Shown: positions 8,633 to 16,441 of the stretch, in pieces
Numbering within the stretch: the stretch's first letter is position 1
Layout: every line of letters starts with the position of its first letter
Source of the DNA: an uncultured Atopobium sp.
Lineage (GTDB): Bacteria > Actinomycetota > Coriobacteriia > Coriobacteriales > Atopobiaceae
Length of the DNA stretch: 64,000 nucleotides
Assembly (NCBI GenBank): GCA_938036925.1
Contig: CALHVU010000059.1
Span: 1-64,000 of the forward strand
Direction: 5' to 3'
The notes under the pieces: model-generated
Database searches by the model: none
What the model saw: only the letters and a program-made list of their open reading frames with translations
What the model was told of the DNA's origin: nothing
Translations under genes and position numbers: made by a program

Positions 8633-9474
8633 TGTCTGAGCAGAAACGCTCTATCCTTCATACCGAGCTTGAGTATCTTGGCGCACAATTTTCAACCTCA
8701 ACTGAAGGCTTCAACTTAGCCCAATCTTTCTATGGCGAGAAACCCCTTGAGGAAGCTTTGAAAGATTGCGCTCTTATTGACCTGAGTGGTATCGGCTACA
8801 CGCTGGTGAGTGGTACATCAGCTCAAAATTTTGTGGAAGCTGTCTTTGCAGGTAAACAACTTGAGGTAGGAGAGACTTCATTTGAGTGTGCACTTACGGG
8901 AGACGGATCTCTGTCTTCCATCGGTCTTCTCGCGCGCTCTGGTCAAAACGAGTACGTGGTACTTGATGCATCTGAGCGCTCTCTTGTTCTAGACGAATGG
9001 CTTTCTATCATTGCGTCAGTCGAGCAAAACGGTTTAGCTCCTTATGCAGAAGTGTCTTTGGAAGATGCAACTCCGCTGCTTACTCCGCTTCTTCTTGCTG
9101 GTAAAAAGGCCGAGAAGGTCCTTATGGACTACCTGGGAGAACAGAGACTTCCAGAAGACTCAAAGCTTTGCAATCTTATGCTTGACCAAACAATCCCAGC
9201 ACTTGTAGCCAATGTTTCAACCAAGAAAGTTCCCGCCTATCTGGTTATGGTCCCACCGGTACATACGGTAATTCTTTTTAGAAGCTTGCTTTCTTTTGAA
9301 ACAGTCCATCCTCTTGGACATAAGCAGCTCGTTGAAGGTCTAAAAACATATCTTCCATGGTTTTCAGATCTTGCAAGTAACACTAAAGTAGTAGTGGCTA
9401 AAGATAAACTTGAGGGTTGGGGTTTACTCAGAGCCTCTGATGATTTCATTGGCGCAAGGGGTGATCTTCTATGA
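8632..9474 (+). CDS. GcvT-like (aminomethyltransferase/YgfZ fold) protein
   Basis: 280 residues that align by eye with the glycine-cleavage T protein: an N-terminal LHTELEYLGAQF resembles the H-x2-L-G-A start of GcvT, CALIDLSGIGYTLVSG matches the GLFDVSHMG-type strand, and the end FIGARGDLL matches the F-I-G-K/R turn. Many folate-site residues of true GcvT are not obvious, and there are no gcvH or gcvP genes nearby, so it is probably not a working glycine-cleavage subunit. It may be a folate-binding repair protein like YgfZ, or something else. Translationally coupled to dacA upstream and to the RidA gene downstream (ATGA overlap). Confidence 0.6.
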   Translation: MSEQKRSILHTELEYLGAQFSTSTEGFNLAQSFYGEKPLEEALKDCALIDLSGIGYTLVSGTSAQNFVEAVFAGKQLEVGETSFECALTGDGSLSSIGLLARSGQNEYVVLDASERSLVLDEWLSIIASVEQNGLAPYAEVSLEDATPLLTPLLLAGKKAEKVLMDYLGEQRLPEDSKLCNLMLDQTIPALVANVSTKKVPAYLVMVPPVHTVILFRSLLSFETVHPLGHKQLVEGLKTYLPWFSDLASNTKVVVAKDKLEGWGLLRASDDFIGARGDLL

Positions 9475-9851
9475 AATATGCAATTAATGCAGTAGGTGTT
9501 CCAGCTCCTATGGGACCATACTCTCAGGGTACTACTGCAGGTAGATTGGTATTTGTCACAGGTCAAATTGCGGTCTCTGCAGAAGACCCAAAGGAGCTAA
9601 TTGACGGAGGAATTGAAGAGCAGACTACTCGTGTCATACATCTTGCTCAGTCAATTCTGGCAGAGGCAGGATGTACCCTTTCTGATGTAGCTCAGACAAC
9701 TATCTACCTTGCTGATATCAATGATTTGCCAAAGGTAAACGAGATTTATAGGCAGTACTTTGTTCTTCCTGCACCTGGCAGAGCAGTTGTTGAGGTTTCT
9801 GCGTTGCCTCTTGGTGCGCTCATCGAAATGGACTGCATTGCTTGTCGTTAA
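9471..9851 (+). CDS. ridA: RidA family enamine/imine deaminase
   Basis: 126 residues, the normal length of the YjgF/YER057c/UK114 family. The signature APGRAVVEVSALP contains the conserved Arg (residue 104) that binds the carboxylate of the reactive enamine/imine, and GPYSQG near the start is also typical. RidA hydrolyses 2-aminoacrylate and similar PLP-enzyme by-products, protecting the cell from damage. Starts within the end of the GcvT-like gene (ATGA), so probably co-translated. The family has several paralogues, so the exact subgroup is not certain. Confidence 0.9.
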   Translation: MKYAINAVGVPAPMGPYSQGTTAGRLVFVTGQIAVSAEDPKELIDGGIEEQTTRVIHLAQSILAEAGCTLSDVAQTTIYLADINDLPKVNEIYRQYFVLPAPGRAVVEVSALPLGALIEMDCIACR

Positions 9852-9889
9852 GCGTTATTATTATCATGTAACCAAATTAAGGAGAAACC

Positions 9890-10306
9890 ATGTCAACTGA
9901 CGACATCAAACAGCAGTCACCAGACTCAACAGAGATTTTCCGCATGCCATCAGCTGACGCTACGGTTCCAGACCTTATGGCTCAACAAAAGCCTGCTCAC
10001 CCTGTCCTTACTATTGTTAAGGGACCACAGACTGGTCAAACTTTTGAGCTCAATTTACCTCAGATTTCTCTTGGTAGAGACCCAAAGAGCAGTGTTTTCT
10101 TGAACGATATGACAGTTTCCAGAAATCATGCCACCATCGATCTCTCTAATCTTGCTCTTGGCTATGCAACTATTGAAGACCTTGATTCTCTCAATGGTAC
10201 CTGGGTCGATGGTGCCATTATTAACAAGGCTACCTTGCGCGATGGTTCAACTATTCAGATTGGCACCTTCCGCATGGTCTTCCATACCAGCAGAGTTTCA
10301 GCTTAA
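9890..10306 (+). CDS. FHA-domain protein, GarA/OdhI-like
   Basis: 138 residues. A single forkhead-associated domain spans about residues 38-133: conserved G-R at 62-63, S-R-N-H at 77-80 and S-L-N-G-T near residue 103, the phosphothreonine-binding set. Before it is a flexible 35-residue tail containing DSTEIFRMP, with Thr14 in a context like the ETTSVFR phospho-site of mycobacterial GarA. In GarA and corynebacterial OdhI this tail is phosphorylated by Ser/Thr kinases and controls 2-oxoglutarate metabolism; no 2-oxoglutarate dehydrogenase gene is visible here, so the target is unknown. Start set by AAGGAG ahead of the ATG. Immediately followed by the MerR-type FtsR-like gene, as in mycobacteria and corynebacteria. 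Confidence 0.88.
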   Translation: MSTDDIKQQSPDSTEIFRMPSADATVPDLMAQQKPAHPVLTIVKGPQTGQTFELNLPQISLGRDPKSSVFLNDMTVSRNHATIDLSNLALGYATIEDLDSLNGTWVDGAIINKATLRDGSTIQIGTFRMVFHTSRVSA

Positions 10307-10323
10307 GGTTAAAGGATAGCTTT

Positions 10324-11187
10324 ATGGCTGATTCAGGCTTTCTTACCATTGGTAAAGTAGTCAAGAAATTACAGACTCTCTATCCTGACTTGAGTGTTTC
10401 TAAAGTCAGGTATCTGCAGGATGAAGGCTTGCTTACTCCTACCAGGACAGCTGGTGGCTATCGCCTGTATTCCCAAAAAGACGTTAAGCGACTTGAGACT
10501 ATTCTGTATCTGCAAAAAAGCCGTTTTATGCCACTCTCAGTTATTAGAGAAGAGCTTGATAGGCAAGATAAAAACCCTGAAGCTGAACAACAGGTCAAAG
10601 TTCAGACTGATGAGGCAACTGGAGCTGAGGCTCAGGCTGCACCTGAAGATCAAAGTTCTTCTCGCCAGGCTCAATCTCAGCTTGATGGAAAGCAAGTGTC
10701 TCAAGCAATTCTTGGCGCCACGCATGCTGATGCCATTGTGGTACCTGTAGATGACCCTGAAGTAGTTCAGAAATATCACGCTATTGATCGCATTCCAGAA
10801 ATTGTGGGATGCTCTGTAGGCTTTGTTCGTCAGCTTTCCGAAGCAGGTGTTATTGCTTTAAAGCGCTCTCCTCATGGTAGAGACCTTGTAGATGGCAAGG
10901 ACCTTACATTGATTCGCCTTTGTAGCGAACTTCGTCACTTTGGTTTTGAGCCCAAGAACCTGCGTCAATACGTTATGGCTGCAAACCGAGAATCTAGTAT
11001 GTTTGCCAAGTCGCTTGTCGTATACGCTAAAAAAGGCGGGGGAGTTGAAGTTGACCATACTGACGAGACTCGTCAGAAGTTTATGGCTGCTCTGACCCGC
11101 ATGTTAGGCCTCACCAATGCGGTTAGAAATGAACTTATCACTAAATTAGTTCGTGAATCTTTTAAGGATATGCATCTAGACGAGTAA
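10324..11187 (+). CDS. MerR-family regulator, FtsR-like
   Basis: 287 residues with two MerR-type winged-helix regions. The first (about 6-80) has TIGKVVKKL, VRYLQDEGLL and GGYRLYSQKDVKRL, the standard MerR DNA-binding helices; a Gln/Ala-rich linker of about 55 residues follows, then a second degenerate helix-turn-helix (about 155-210) and a helical C-terminus. There is no metal-binding Cys cluster. Position right after a GarA-like FHA gene and this two-part build match the FtsR (Rv1828/Cg1631) group, which activates cell-division gene expression in other Actinobacteria. The role here is inferred. Confidence 0.8.
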   Translation: MADSGFLTIGKVVKKLQTLYPDLSVSKVRYLQDEGLLTPTRTAGGYRLYSQKDVKRLETILYLQKSRFMPLSVIREELDRQDKNPEAEQQVKVQTDEATGAEAQAAPEDQSSSRQAQSQLDGKQVSQAILGATHADAIVVPVDDPEVVQKYHAIDRIPEIVGCSVGFVRQLSEAGVIALKRSPHGRDLVDGKDLTLIRLCSELRHFGFEPKNLRQYVMAANRESSMFAKSLVVYAKKGGGVEVDHTDETRQKFMAALTRMLGLTNAVRNELITKLVRESFKDMHLDE

Positions 11188-11238
11188 TCTAGGTATATAT
11201 AACTATTCATTGATTTTGATATTGAATGTGAGGACATT

Positions 11239-11772
11239 GTGTCTACGTATGATTATGAGAGTCATATCATTAGCATTCCTGATTATCCAGAGCCAGGCGT
11301 TATCTTTAAAGATGTAACTCCACTTTTTAAAGATCCTGAGTGCTTCCACGCAGTTGTTGATGACATTGCAGAGCACTTTGCTGATGCAGGAATCACCAAG
11401 GTTATTGGTGCTGAGGCTCGTGGTTTTCTTGTTGGAACCCCGGTAGCCTACAAACTGGGCGCAGGCTTTGTTCCTGCTCGTAAGCCAGGCAAGCTGCCTC
11501 GTGAGGTCTACGCACAGGCTTATGACCTGGAGTATGGTACCAGTGAGCTTCAAATTCACACCGATGCTCTTACCCCAGACGACGTTGTTCTTATTGCGGA
11601 TGACCTGGTTGCTACTGGCGGCACCTGCGTTGCTTGTGCTCAACTTGCCGAGAAGGCCGGTGCAAAGGTAGCTGGCTTTGCATTTGCGCTTGAGCTTTGC
11701 TATCTGCACCCAAGGGAGATTATTGGTAAGTGCTTTGACCAAGAGGTCTACACCCTTATCAAGGTTCAATAA
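11239..11772 (+). CDS. apt: Adenine phosphoribosyltransferase
   Basis: 177 residues, usual length. Catalyses adenine + PRPP to AMP + pyrophosphate in purine salvage. The N-terminal IPDYPEPGVIFKDVTPL is diagnostic of Apt, GAEARGFLVG binds the base region, and VVLIADDLVATGGT is the PRPP-binding loop. The start is GTG with GAGG 5 bases upstream. It follows the FtsR-like gene by 51 bp and is followed by a terminator-like hairpin. Confidence 0.95.
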   Translation: MSTYDYESHIISIPDYPEPGVIFKDVTPLFKDPECFHAVVDDIAEHFADAGITKVIGAEARGFLVGTPVAYKLGAGFVPARKPGKLPREVYAQAYDLEYGTSELQIHTDALTPDDVVLIADDLVATGGTCVACAQLAEKAGAKVAGFAFALELCYLHPREIIGKCFDQEVYTLIKVQ

Positions 11773-12177
11773 GCTAAATCACTTACATCAGACTTACTTT
11801 AACCTGACAATTATGGCTGGCAAGACTACGTGCTTGTCGGCCATTTGTCTTATTTACATAAGCATTTTGTTAATCACAGTAAACTTGTTTGCAATACATA
11901 GAATTTCTCCATAATTGCAGGTCAAAGATAAATTTATGCAATGATATTTGCCCACTCCATGCTATATAACTGCACAAATAGTCTTTGGAATTTGTATGAA
12001 ATGTCATTTTCGGGGTAAACTATTCAAATACTCGATAGGGTAGCTTCCTGTTTACACGGGTTTCTCGCTAAGAAATCGGCGAGTTGACTTTGATTTTTTA
12101 TCAAATGAGCTATCCTAGATGGCAAAGCAAAGCAACACGTTGCCCAATTGATTTCGTGCTTTGCGGAAGGAGCTTAT
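11773..12177. other. 405-bp intergenic region
   Basis: AT-rich spacer. It holds the apt terminator (11813-11853) and the leader of the NlpC/P60 gene. In the leader a TTGACT (12084-12089) and a TATCCT (12111-12116) are visible, but they are 21 bp apart, too far for a standard promoter, and a TTTGAT/ATCAAA inverted repeat lies between. No open frame or recognised riboswitch was found. Confidence 0.6.
11813..11853 (+). terminator. Probable terminator after apt
   Basis: A 12-bp stem with two G-T pairs (ATGGCTGGCAAG with CTTGTCGGCCAT, loop of 8) is followed by TTTGTCTTATTT, a broken T tract. Confidence 0.6.
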
Positions 12178-13356
12178 ATGTCACAGCGCCGATCTTTCAC
12201 AAGACGAGACGCTCTCTTATTTGCAGGTCTTGGTGTAGCTGCTACGCTGCTTACCCCAGCCAAGCTATTCGCAGACCCACAAAGCGATCTTGAGGCCGCA
12301 TCTGCCCAGCTAGACTCTCTTGGTGCAGCTCTTGCAGAGGCCATGGATAACCTTAACGAGAAAACCTATGCACTTGACGCCACCAACAACAAAATTGGTG
12401 AGGTTCAGGAGCAGATTGCAGAGACTACAGACCAGCTCAATAAGCAGCGTCTTGTCCTTTCTGCAGCAATGAAGAGTGCTTATAAGGCAGGCCCACAGGA
12501 GACTTTGGACTTCCTCCTTGGAGCATCTAGCCCAGAGGACTTTGTCAGCCGCGTCTACTATATGGACCGTACCAGCAAGCAGGAGGCTGACTCCATCAAT
12601 ACTGTCAAGGCTCTTGGTGACCAGCTTCAGGCTCAACAGCTTGAGCTTCAGGCTGAGCAGGAGAACCTTCAGGCTCAGGTCGCTGAGATGAAGACTACCG
12701 CCGATGGTCTTCAGAGCCAGGTTGCAGAGGCTAAGGCTTACTATGACTCCCTTGATGCTGAGGTAAAAGCTCAGCTTGCTGCTCAGGAGGCTGCATCAGC
12801 TAACAACAACGTTGCTTATGCAATTGAGACTGTTACTCGTGAGACTCCTTCTAACAGCTCAGAGTCTAACGATAGCTCCTCTAACGATTCCAGTACTAGC
12901 TCTTCAAGTTCCAGCTCTTCTAGCTCCAGCAGCTCCAGCAGCTCCAACAGCAGTTCTAATTCTGGTGGTGGGTCATCATACTCCGGCGGTGGCGGTGGCT
13001 ACCCAGCTGCAGGCGGTGGCGTTGCTACAGCTTATGCTTGCATTGGCTATCCATACGTTTGGGGCGGAGCTTCTCCTGCTTCTGGCTTTGACTGTGGTGG
13101 TCTGGTCTACTACTGCTTCCTCGGCTACCGTGCAGGTACCGCAGGAACCATTGGCCGTGCTATTCGCGCTGCTGGTAACTGGCATGATTCCCTAGACGAG
13201 CTCAACTATGGCGATATTGTCTTTACCCGTGCAGGCTATGAGCACGTTGGAATCTACATTGGCGGTGGCCGCATGATTCACGCTGCTAACGAGTCCGTCG
13301 GTGTTATCGAGGGTCCTGTTTATGCTTGCTATGGTGGAGGACCATTCTCCGGCTAA
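12178..13356 (+). CDS. Tat-exported NlpC/P60 peptidoglycan hydrolase with coiled coil and poly-Ser linker
   Basis: 392 residues. The N-terminus QRRSFTRRDALLFAG plus hydrophobic stretch ending in LFADP fits a twin-arginine signal peptide. Residues about 37-225 are a long coiled coil rich in Gln, Glu and Ala, like the RipA/PcsB class. A Ser-rich then Gly-rich linker runs about 225-280. The C-terminal NlpC/P60 domain has catalytic Cys306 in FDCGG (FDCSG is usual, so Ser is replaced by Gly) and His356 in EHVGIYI. The family cuts D-Glu-mDAP or similar peptide bonds, often for daughter-cell separation. ATG 12178 is chosen for the AAGGAG 5 bases upstream; the frame extends upstream without support. 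Confidence 0.9.
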   Translation: MSQRRSFTRRDALLFAGLGVAATLLTPAKLFADPQSDLEAASAQLDSLGAALAEAMDNLNEKTYALDATNNKIGEVQEQIAETTDQLNKQRLVLSAAMKSAYKAGPQETLDFLLGASSPEDFVSRVYYMDRTSKQEADSINTVKALGDQLQAQQLELQAEQENLQAQVAEMKTTADGLQSQVAEAKAYYDSLDAEVKAQLAAQEAASANNNVAYAIETVTRETPSNSSESNDSSSNDSSTSSSSSSSSSSSSSSSSNSSSNSGGGSSYSGGGGGYPAAGGGVATAYACIGYPYVWGGASPASGFDCGGLVYYCFLGYRAGTAGTIGRAIRAAGNWHDSLDELNYGDIVFTRAGYEHVGIYIGGGRMIHAANESVGVIEGPVYACYGGGPFSG

Positions 13357-13419
13357 TCAGCCAAGTGCACCAGGCGCACCCCACTACGTACAATTTTCTG
13401 TACAAACTTTTAACTACAC

Positions 13420-13464
13420 GCACGTAAAGTCGTACAATATCCAAGTACGCTTTACGTGCTTTTT
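13420..13464 (+). terminator. Strong terminator between the NlpC/P60 and ClC genes
   Basis: GCACGTAAAG + CGTAC pairs with GTACG + CTTTACGTGC (15 bp with one bulged T, 9-base loop), followed by TTTTT. It ends 27 bp before the ClC start codon, leaving little space for a separate ClC promoter, so it may act as an attenuator. Confidence 0.85.
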
Positions 13465-13490
13465 ATTAACTTAAACTGCTAGGGGAGATT

Positions 13491-15077
13491 GTGGCGTTTC
13501 ATTTCAAACATAAGACAAACGTTATTGAGCGTCATTTTTCTCGTAGATTTCAGGTAGCCCTTATTGGAGAAGGCCTGCTTGTTGGCCTTCTGGGTGGCGG
13601 CGTAGTCACGCTATATCGCCTTTGTCTTTCTTTTGCAGAAGCTCAAATGCGCTCCATTACTCAATCAATCGCAGGTAATTGGCCTTATATGGCTCTCTGG
13701 TTTGGTGTTCTGATTATTCTTATGGCGGCCGTTTGCCTACTCATGAAGTTTGAACCCTACACCGCCGGCTCTGGAATCCCTCAGACCAATGCTGAGGTTA
13801 TGGGATCTGCCGATATGCCTTGGTATCGAGTTCTTCCCGTTAAGTTTATCCAGGGCGTTCTGGTTGCTTTTGGTGGCCTCTCTATGGGTCGAGAAGGACC
13901 AGCGGTACAGTTGGGCGCTGTTTCTGGTAAAGCGGTCTCAAAGTTCCTCAAGCGTAAAAGGGGAGAAGAACGTCTTTTGGTAACCTGTGGCGCAGCTGCG
14001 GGTATGTCAGCCGCTTTTCATGCCCCTCTTACGGGCACACTTTTTGCTATCGAAGAGATCCAGAAGGAGTTTCATGCTCCACTGATTATCTCGGCAATGA
14101 CCGCATCAGTAGGCGCTGACTTCCTGGTTTCTAACGTCCTTGGCATGAAGCCTGTCCTTCAGCTTCCTTACGTAGCACCATTACCTCATGTCGACTTTGC
14201 ATTTGTTCTTATCGTCGGTTTTACCTGCGGTTTATTAGGAGCGCTCCACAATAAAGGAATGTTCTTTGCACAGAGGCTGTACAAAAAGATAACTAAGTTT
14301 GTGCCTTTCTCAAGGCTCATTATTCCATTCATGCTAGCTGGAATTATGGCTTTTACCTGGCCAGATCTTCTTTGCGGCGGTGACGCCATTATCGAGAAAA
14401 TCAAAGAGCCAGCAACACTTACCGAGCTCATGGTTATAGCGCTATTACTGGGTAAATATTTCTTTACTACAACCTGTTTTGCTGCAGGAACACCTGGCGG
14501 AACGCTCTTTCCAATGGTTGTCATGGGAACACTTGTTGGAACACTGTTTGCCCTGGTAGCAACCCATGTTTTTGGCATACCTATGGCATATGCACCTAAT
14601 TTTATTGCTATGGGCGTTGCAGGCATTTTTGCCGGAGCAGTGAGAGCGCCCGTCACCGGAGTAGTGCTTATATTTGAGCTCACAGGTTCTCTCGAGGCTC
14701 TTATGGCTATGTCTGCAGTTGCAATTGTGTCCTACGTAACCGCAAATATCCTGCGTGTTGACCCATTCTACGAGCATTTACTTGCAGAATTCTTGGCTTC
14801 TCAGCAAGGGGAGTCTAAACCAACACTTGATTCTGGCGAGAAAATCCTTCATGAGTTCACTATTGGCCAAGGAAGCCCCGTTGAGGGCAAATTGCTCCAA
14901 GATATCCCATGGCCCGACAAGGTGAGGGTTGTAACTATTGACCGAGCGGGCTTGGAAATTATTCCAACCGGCCAAACTGAATTGATGGCACTGGACAAGA
15001 TTCTTGTAATTTTTGATGAGATGTATGAAAGCGATGTCATGATTAAATTGAATGTCATGACCGACTCATCGGTATAG
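13491..15077 (+). CDS. ClC-family chloride/proton antiporter with C-terminal TrkA-C domain
   Basis: 528 residues, about ten or more membrane helices. Selectivity-filter motifs: GSGIPQ, GREGPAVQ (gating Glu) and GAAAGMSAAFHAPLTG. The FAIEEI stretch keeps the second, proton-side Glu of transporter-type ClCs, so H+-coupled exchange is likelier than a channel. GREGP rather than the fluoride-type motif argues against a ClC-F exporter. After about residue 440 a soluble tail with a TrkA-C/RCK-C-like fold (VRVVTIDRAGLEIIPTG) may bind a ligand. Start is GTG, with AGGGGAG only 3 bases ahead. Confidence 0.9.
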   Translation: MAFHFKHKTNVIERHFSRRFQVALIGEGLLVGLLGGGVVTLYRLCLSFAEAQMRSITQSIAGNWPYMALWFGVLIILMAAVCLLMKFEPYTAGSGIPQTNAEVMGSADMPWYRVLPVKFIQGVLVAFGGLSMGREGPAVQLGAVSGKAVSKFLKRKRGEERLLVTCGAAAGMSAAFHAPLTGTLFAIEEIQKEFHAPLIISAMTASVGADFLVSNVLGMKPVLQLPYVAPLPHVDFAFVLIVGFTCGLLGALHNKGMFFAQRLYKKITKFVPFSRLIIPFMLAGIMAFTWPDLLCGGDAIIEKIKEPATLTELMVIALLLGKYFFTTTCFAAGTPGGTLFPMVVMGTLVGTLFALVATHVFGIPMAYAPNFIAMGVAGIFAGAVRAPVTGVVLIFELTGSLEALMAMSAVAIVSYVTANILRVDPFYEHLLAEFLASQQGESKPTLDSGEKILHEFTIGQGSPVEGKLLQDIPWPDKVRVVTIDRAGLEIIPTGQTELMALDKILVIFDEMYESDVMIKLNVMTDSSV

Positions 15078-15819
15078 CGCTTATCGCTGTCGCACACGTC
15101 ACAGTAAAGGAGAGGGGCTCAAAATCCTTCTCCTTTTTCTTCAACTCATTAGTTTACATAATATCGATTATCAGACTTTTATATATGAGAACAGAATTTA
15201 GAAGTCTTATTCGTCTATATATCTAGAATACTTTATCTTGTGCATCGGCTTTCATACCCTACGTCTCATTACTTCAAAATTTGAGCCTCTGAGAGCCGTT
15301 TTAAGCCACGTTCTTACTTTGTCATGAGTAATTACACCTCTAGTAATTTTGGTCTTACAAAGGTGTCTAGATTACATAGCTTTTTGTTCGGATTTCTGTA
15401 CTAATTACTTACAGACAAGTCATCAAAGCCAGACATTCGACATACTCTACAACCTCTTTATACGGAGAAATTCTAAGATCTAATTATCTATTTCTCTAAT
15501 GAATTCAGCTTGAATTTGAAAACGCTTTACATCTATTTATTCATTCAGATTGATTTCTAATCTAGATGCCTTGGTGCCTTGGTTTTGACTTTCCTACAAG
15601 AATGAATCTAATTGGTATTTCTCTTAACCTAGTCCATCTCATTCATTTTTAACTTACTACTCCCCTTTTTGATTAAAACAAGCAATCTACCAGCATAAAT
15701 ACATAAAACTGCAGGTAAACAAGGTGTGATTGTTACAAAATACTCAAATCATTGCAATAAAGGCTGGATTGAGTTTCAACTAGACTAGTATTCTTAAAAC
15801 TCGAAGGTTAAGGAATTAC
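15078..15819. other. 742-bp region without a gene
   Basis: Holds the ClC terminator at its left end and then about 680 bp of AT-rich sequence with no open frame of 60 codons on either strand. A short tandem repeat (TGCCTTGG twice, 15567-15582) is the only repeat noticed. No tRNA, known RNA fold or mobile-element end could be recognised. It could be the remains of a decayed gene or contain a small RNA. Confidence 0.6.
15106..15139 (+). terminator. Rho-independent terminator after the ClC gene
   Basis: AAAGGAGA pairs with TCTCCTTT across a 15-base loop and is followed by a T-rich end (TTTTTCTTC), 29 bp after the stop codon. Confidence 0.75.
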
Positions 15820-16347
15820 ATGAATATTGCTCTGATAAAACCAAGTGAAGAAAACAAGACCCAGCTTATTGAAATGCTTGATGAGTGGAAACATGATATC
15901 GAGATAAATCATACAAATCCTTCTCCAAGAATCATTTTTAGGTTTGATCACCATGACTTTACAAACTACCTAAAGCAACTAGACAGCAAGGAACCACTTC
16001 CAGCTGGTAGGGTACCTACCACAACCCTCTTTTGCTATGACTATGATAAAAATATCTTCGTTGGAGCAGTAAGCATTCGACACTATCTTAATGAGGGACT
16101 TCTATATAGTGGTGGACACATTGGTGATGGAATTCGACCAAGTGAGAGAAGAAAAGGCTATGCAACAGCAATGATTGCGCTTGCGCTTAAAGAATGTAAG
16201 AGACTTGGCATCGAGCGTGTTCTTATGTGCTGTCGTAAAGATAATATCGGCTCGGCAAAGTCCATTATCAATAACGGTGGCATACTCGAAAACGTAGTTC
16301 TAGACGAGGACTATGTACTCACACAAAGATATTGGATTGATCTTTAG
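15820..16347 (+). CDS. GNAT family N-acetyltransferase
   Basis: 175 residues. The acetyl-CoA pyrophosphate-binding loop is RPSERRKGYATAM (the R/Q-x2-G-x-G/A motif), followed by the helix IALALKECKRLG and the strand VLMCCRKDNIGS, with NNGG near the end. Resembles the ribosomal-protein or small-molecule acetyltransferases with GDGIRPSERRKG; the acceptor is unknown. Isolated gene with a large empty region upstream and a shared terminator downstream, so it could be accessory. Confidence 0.88.
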   Translation: MNIALIKPSEENKTQLIEMLDEWKHDIEINHTNPSPRIIFRFDHHDFTNYLKQLDSKEPLPAGRVPTTTLFCYDYDKNIFVGAVSIRHYLNEGLLYSGGHIGDGIRPSERRKGYATAMIALALKECKRLGIERVLMCCRKDNIGSAKSIINNGGILENVVLDEDYVLTQRYWIDL

Positions 16348-16353
16348 TAGTTC

Positions 16354-16361
16354 TTCTCGCC
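16354..16361 (-). repeat. Intergenic copy of the GGCGAGAA octamer
   Basis: TTCTCGCC on the plus strand, in the 94-bp gap between the GNAT and trxB genes. One of at least 23 copies in the window; see the finding on the dispersed octamer. Confidence 0.7.
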
Positions 16362-16372
16362 AAAGAAATAAT

Positions 16373-16406
16373 AAGGGGGACCGTAAATATTTGCGGTCCC
16401 CCTTTT
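16373..16406. terminator. Bidirectional terminator between GNAT gene and trxB
   Basis: An 11-bp perfect stem, AAGGGGGACCG with CGGTCCCCCTT, has a T tract on the right for the plus strand and an A-rich left side for the converging trxB transcript. Confidence 0.85.
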
Positions 16407-16441
16407 AGTATCAAAAGATAAAGCTTCTTATCGAGAAACTC

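Noticed and set aside
11900..12177. Cyclic-di-AMP (ydaO) riboswitch ahead of the NlpC/P60 gene
   Set aside because: That riboswitch often precedes wall hydrolase genes in Actinobacteria, but the conserved core segments could not be found in the leader.
13357..13490. Fluoride riboswitch before the ClC gene
   Set aside because: No matching pseudoknot sequence, and the protein has GREGP rather than the fluoride-exporter motif.
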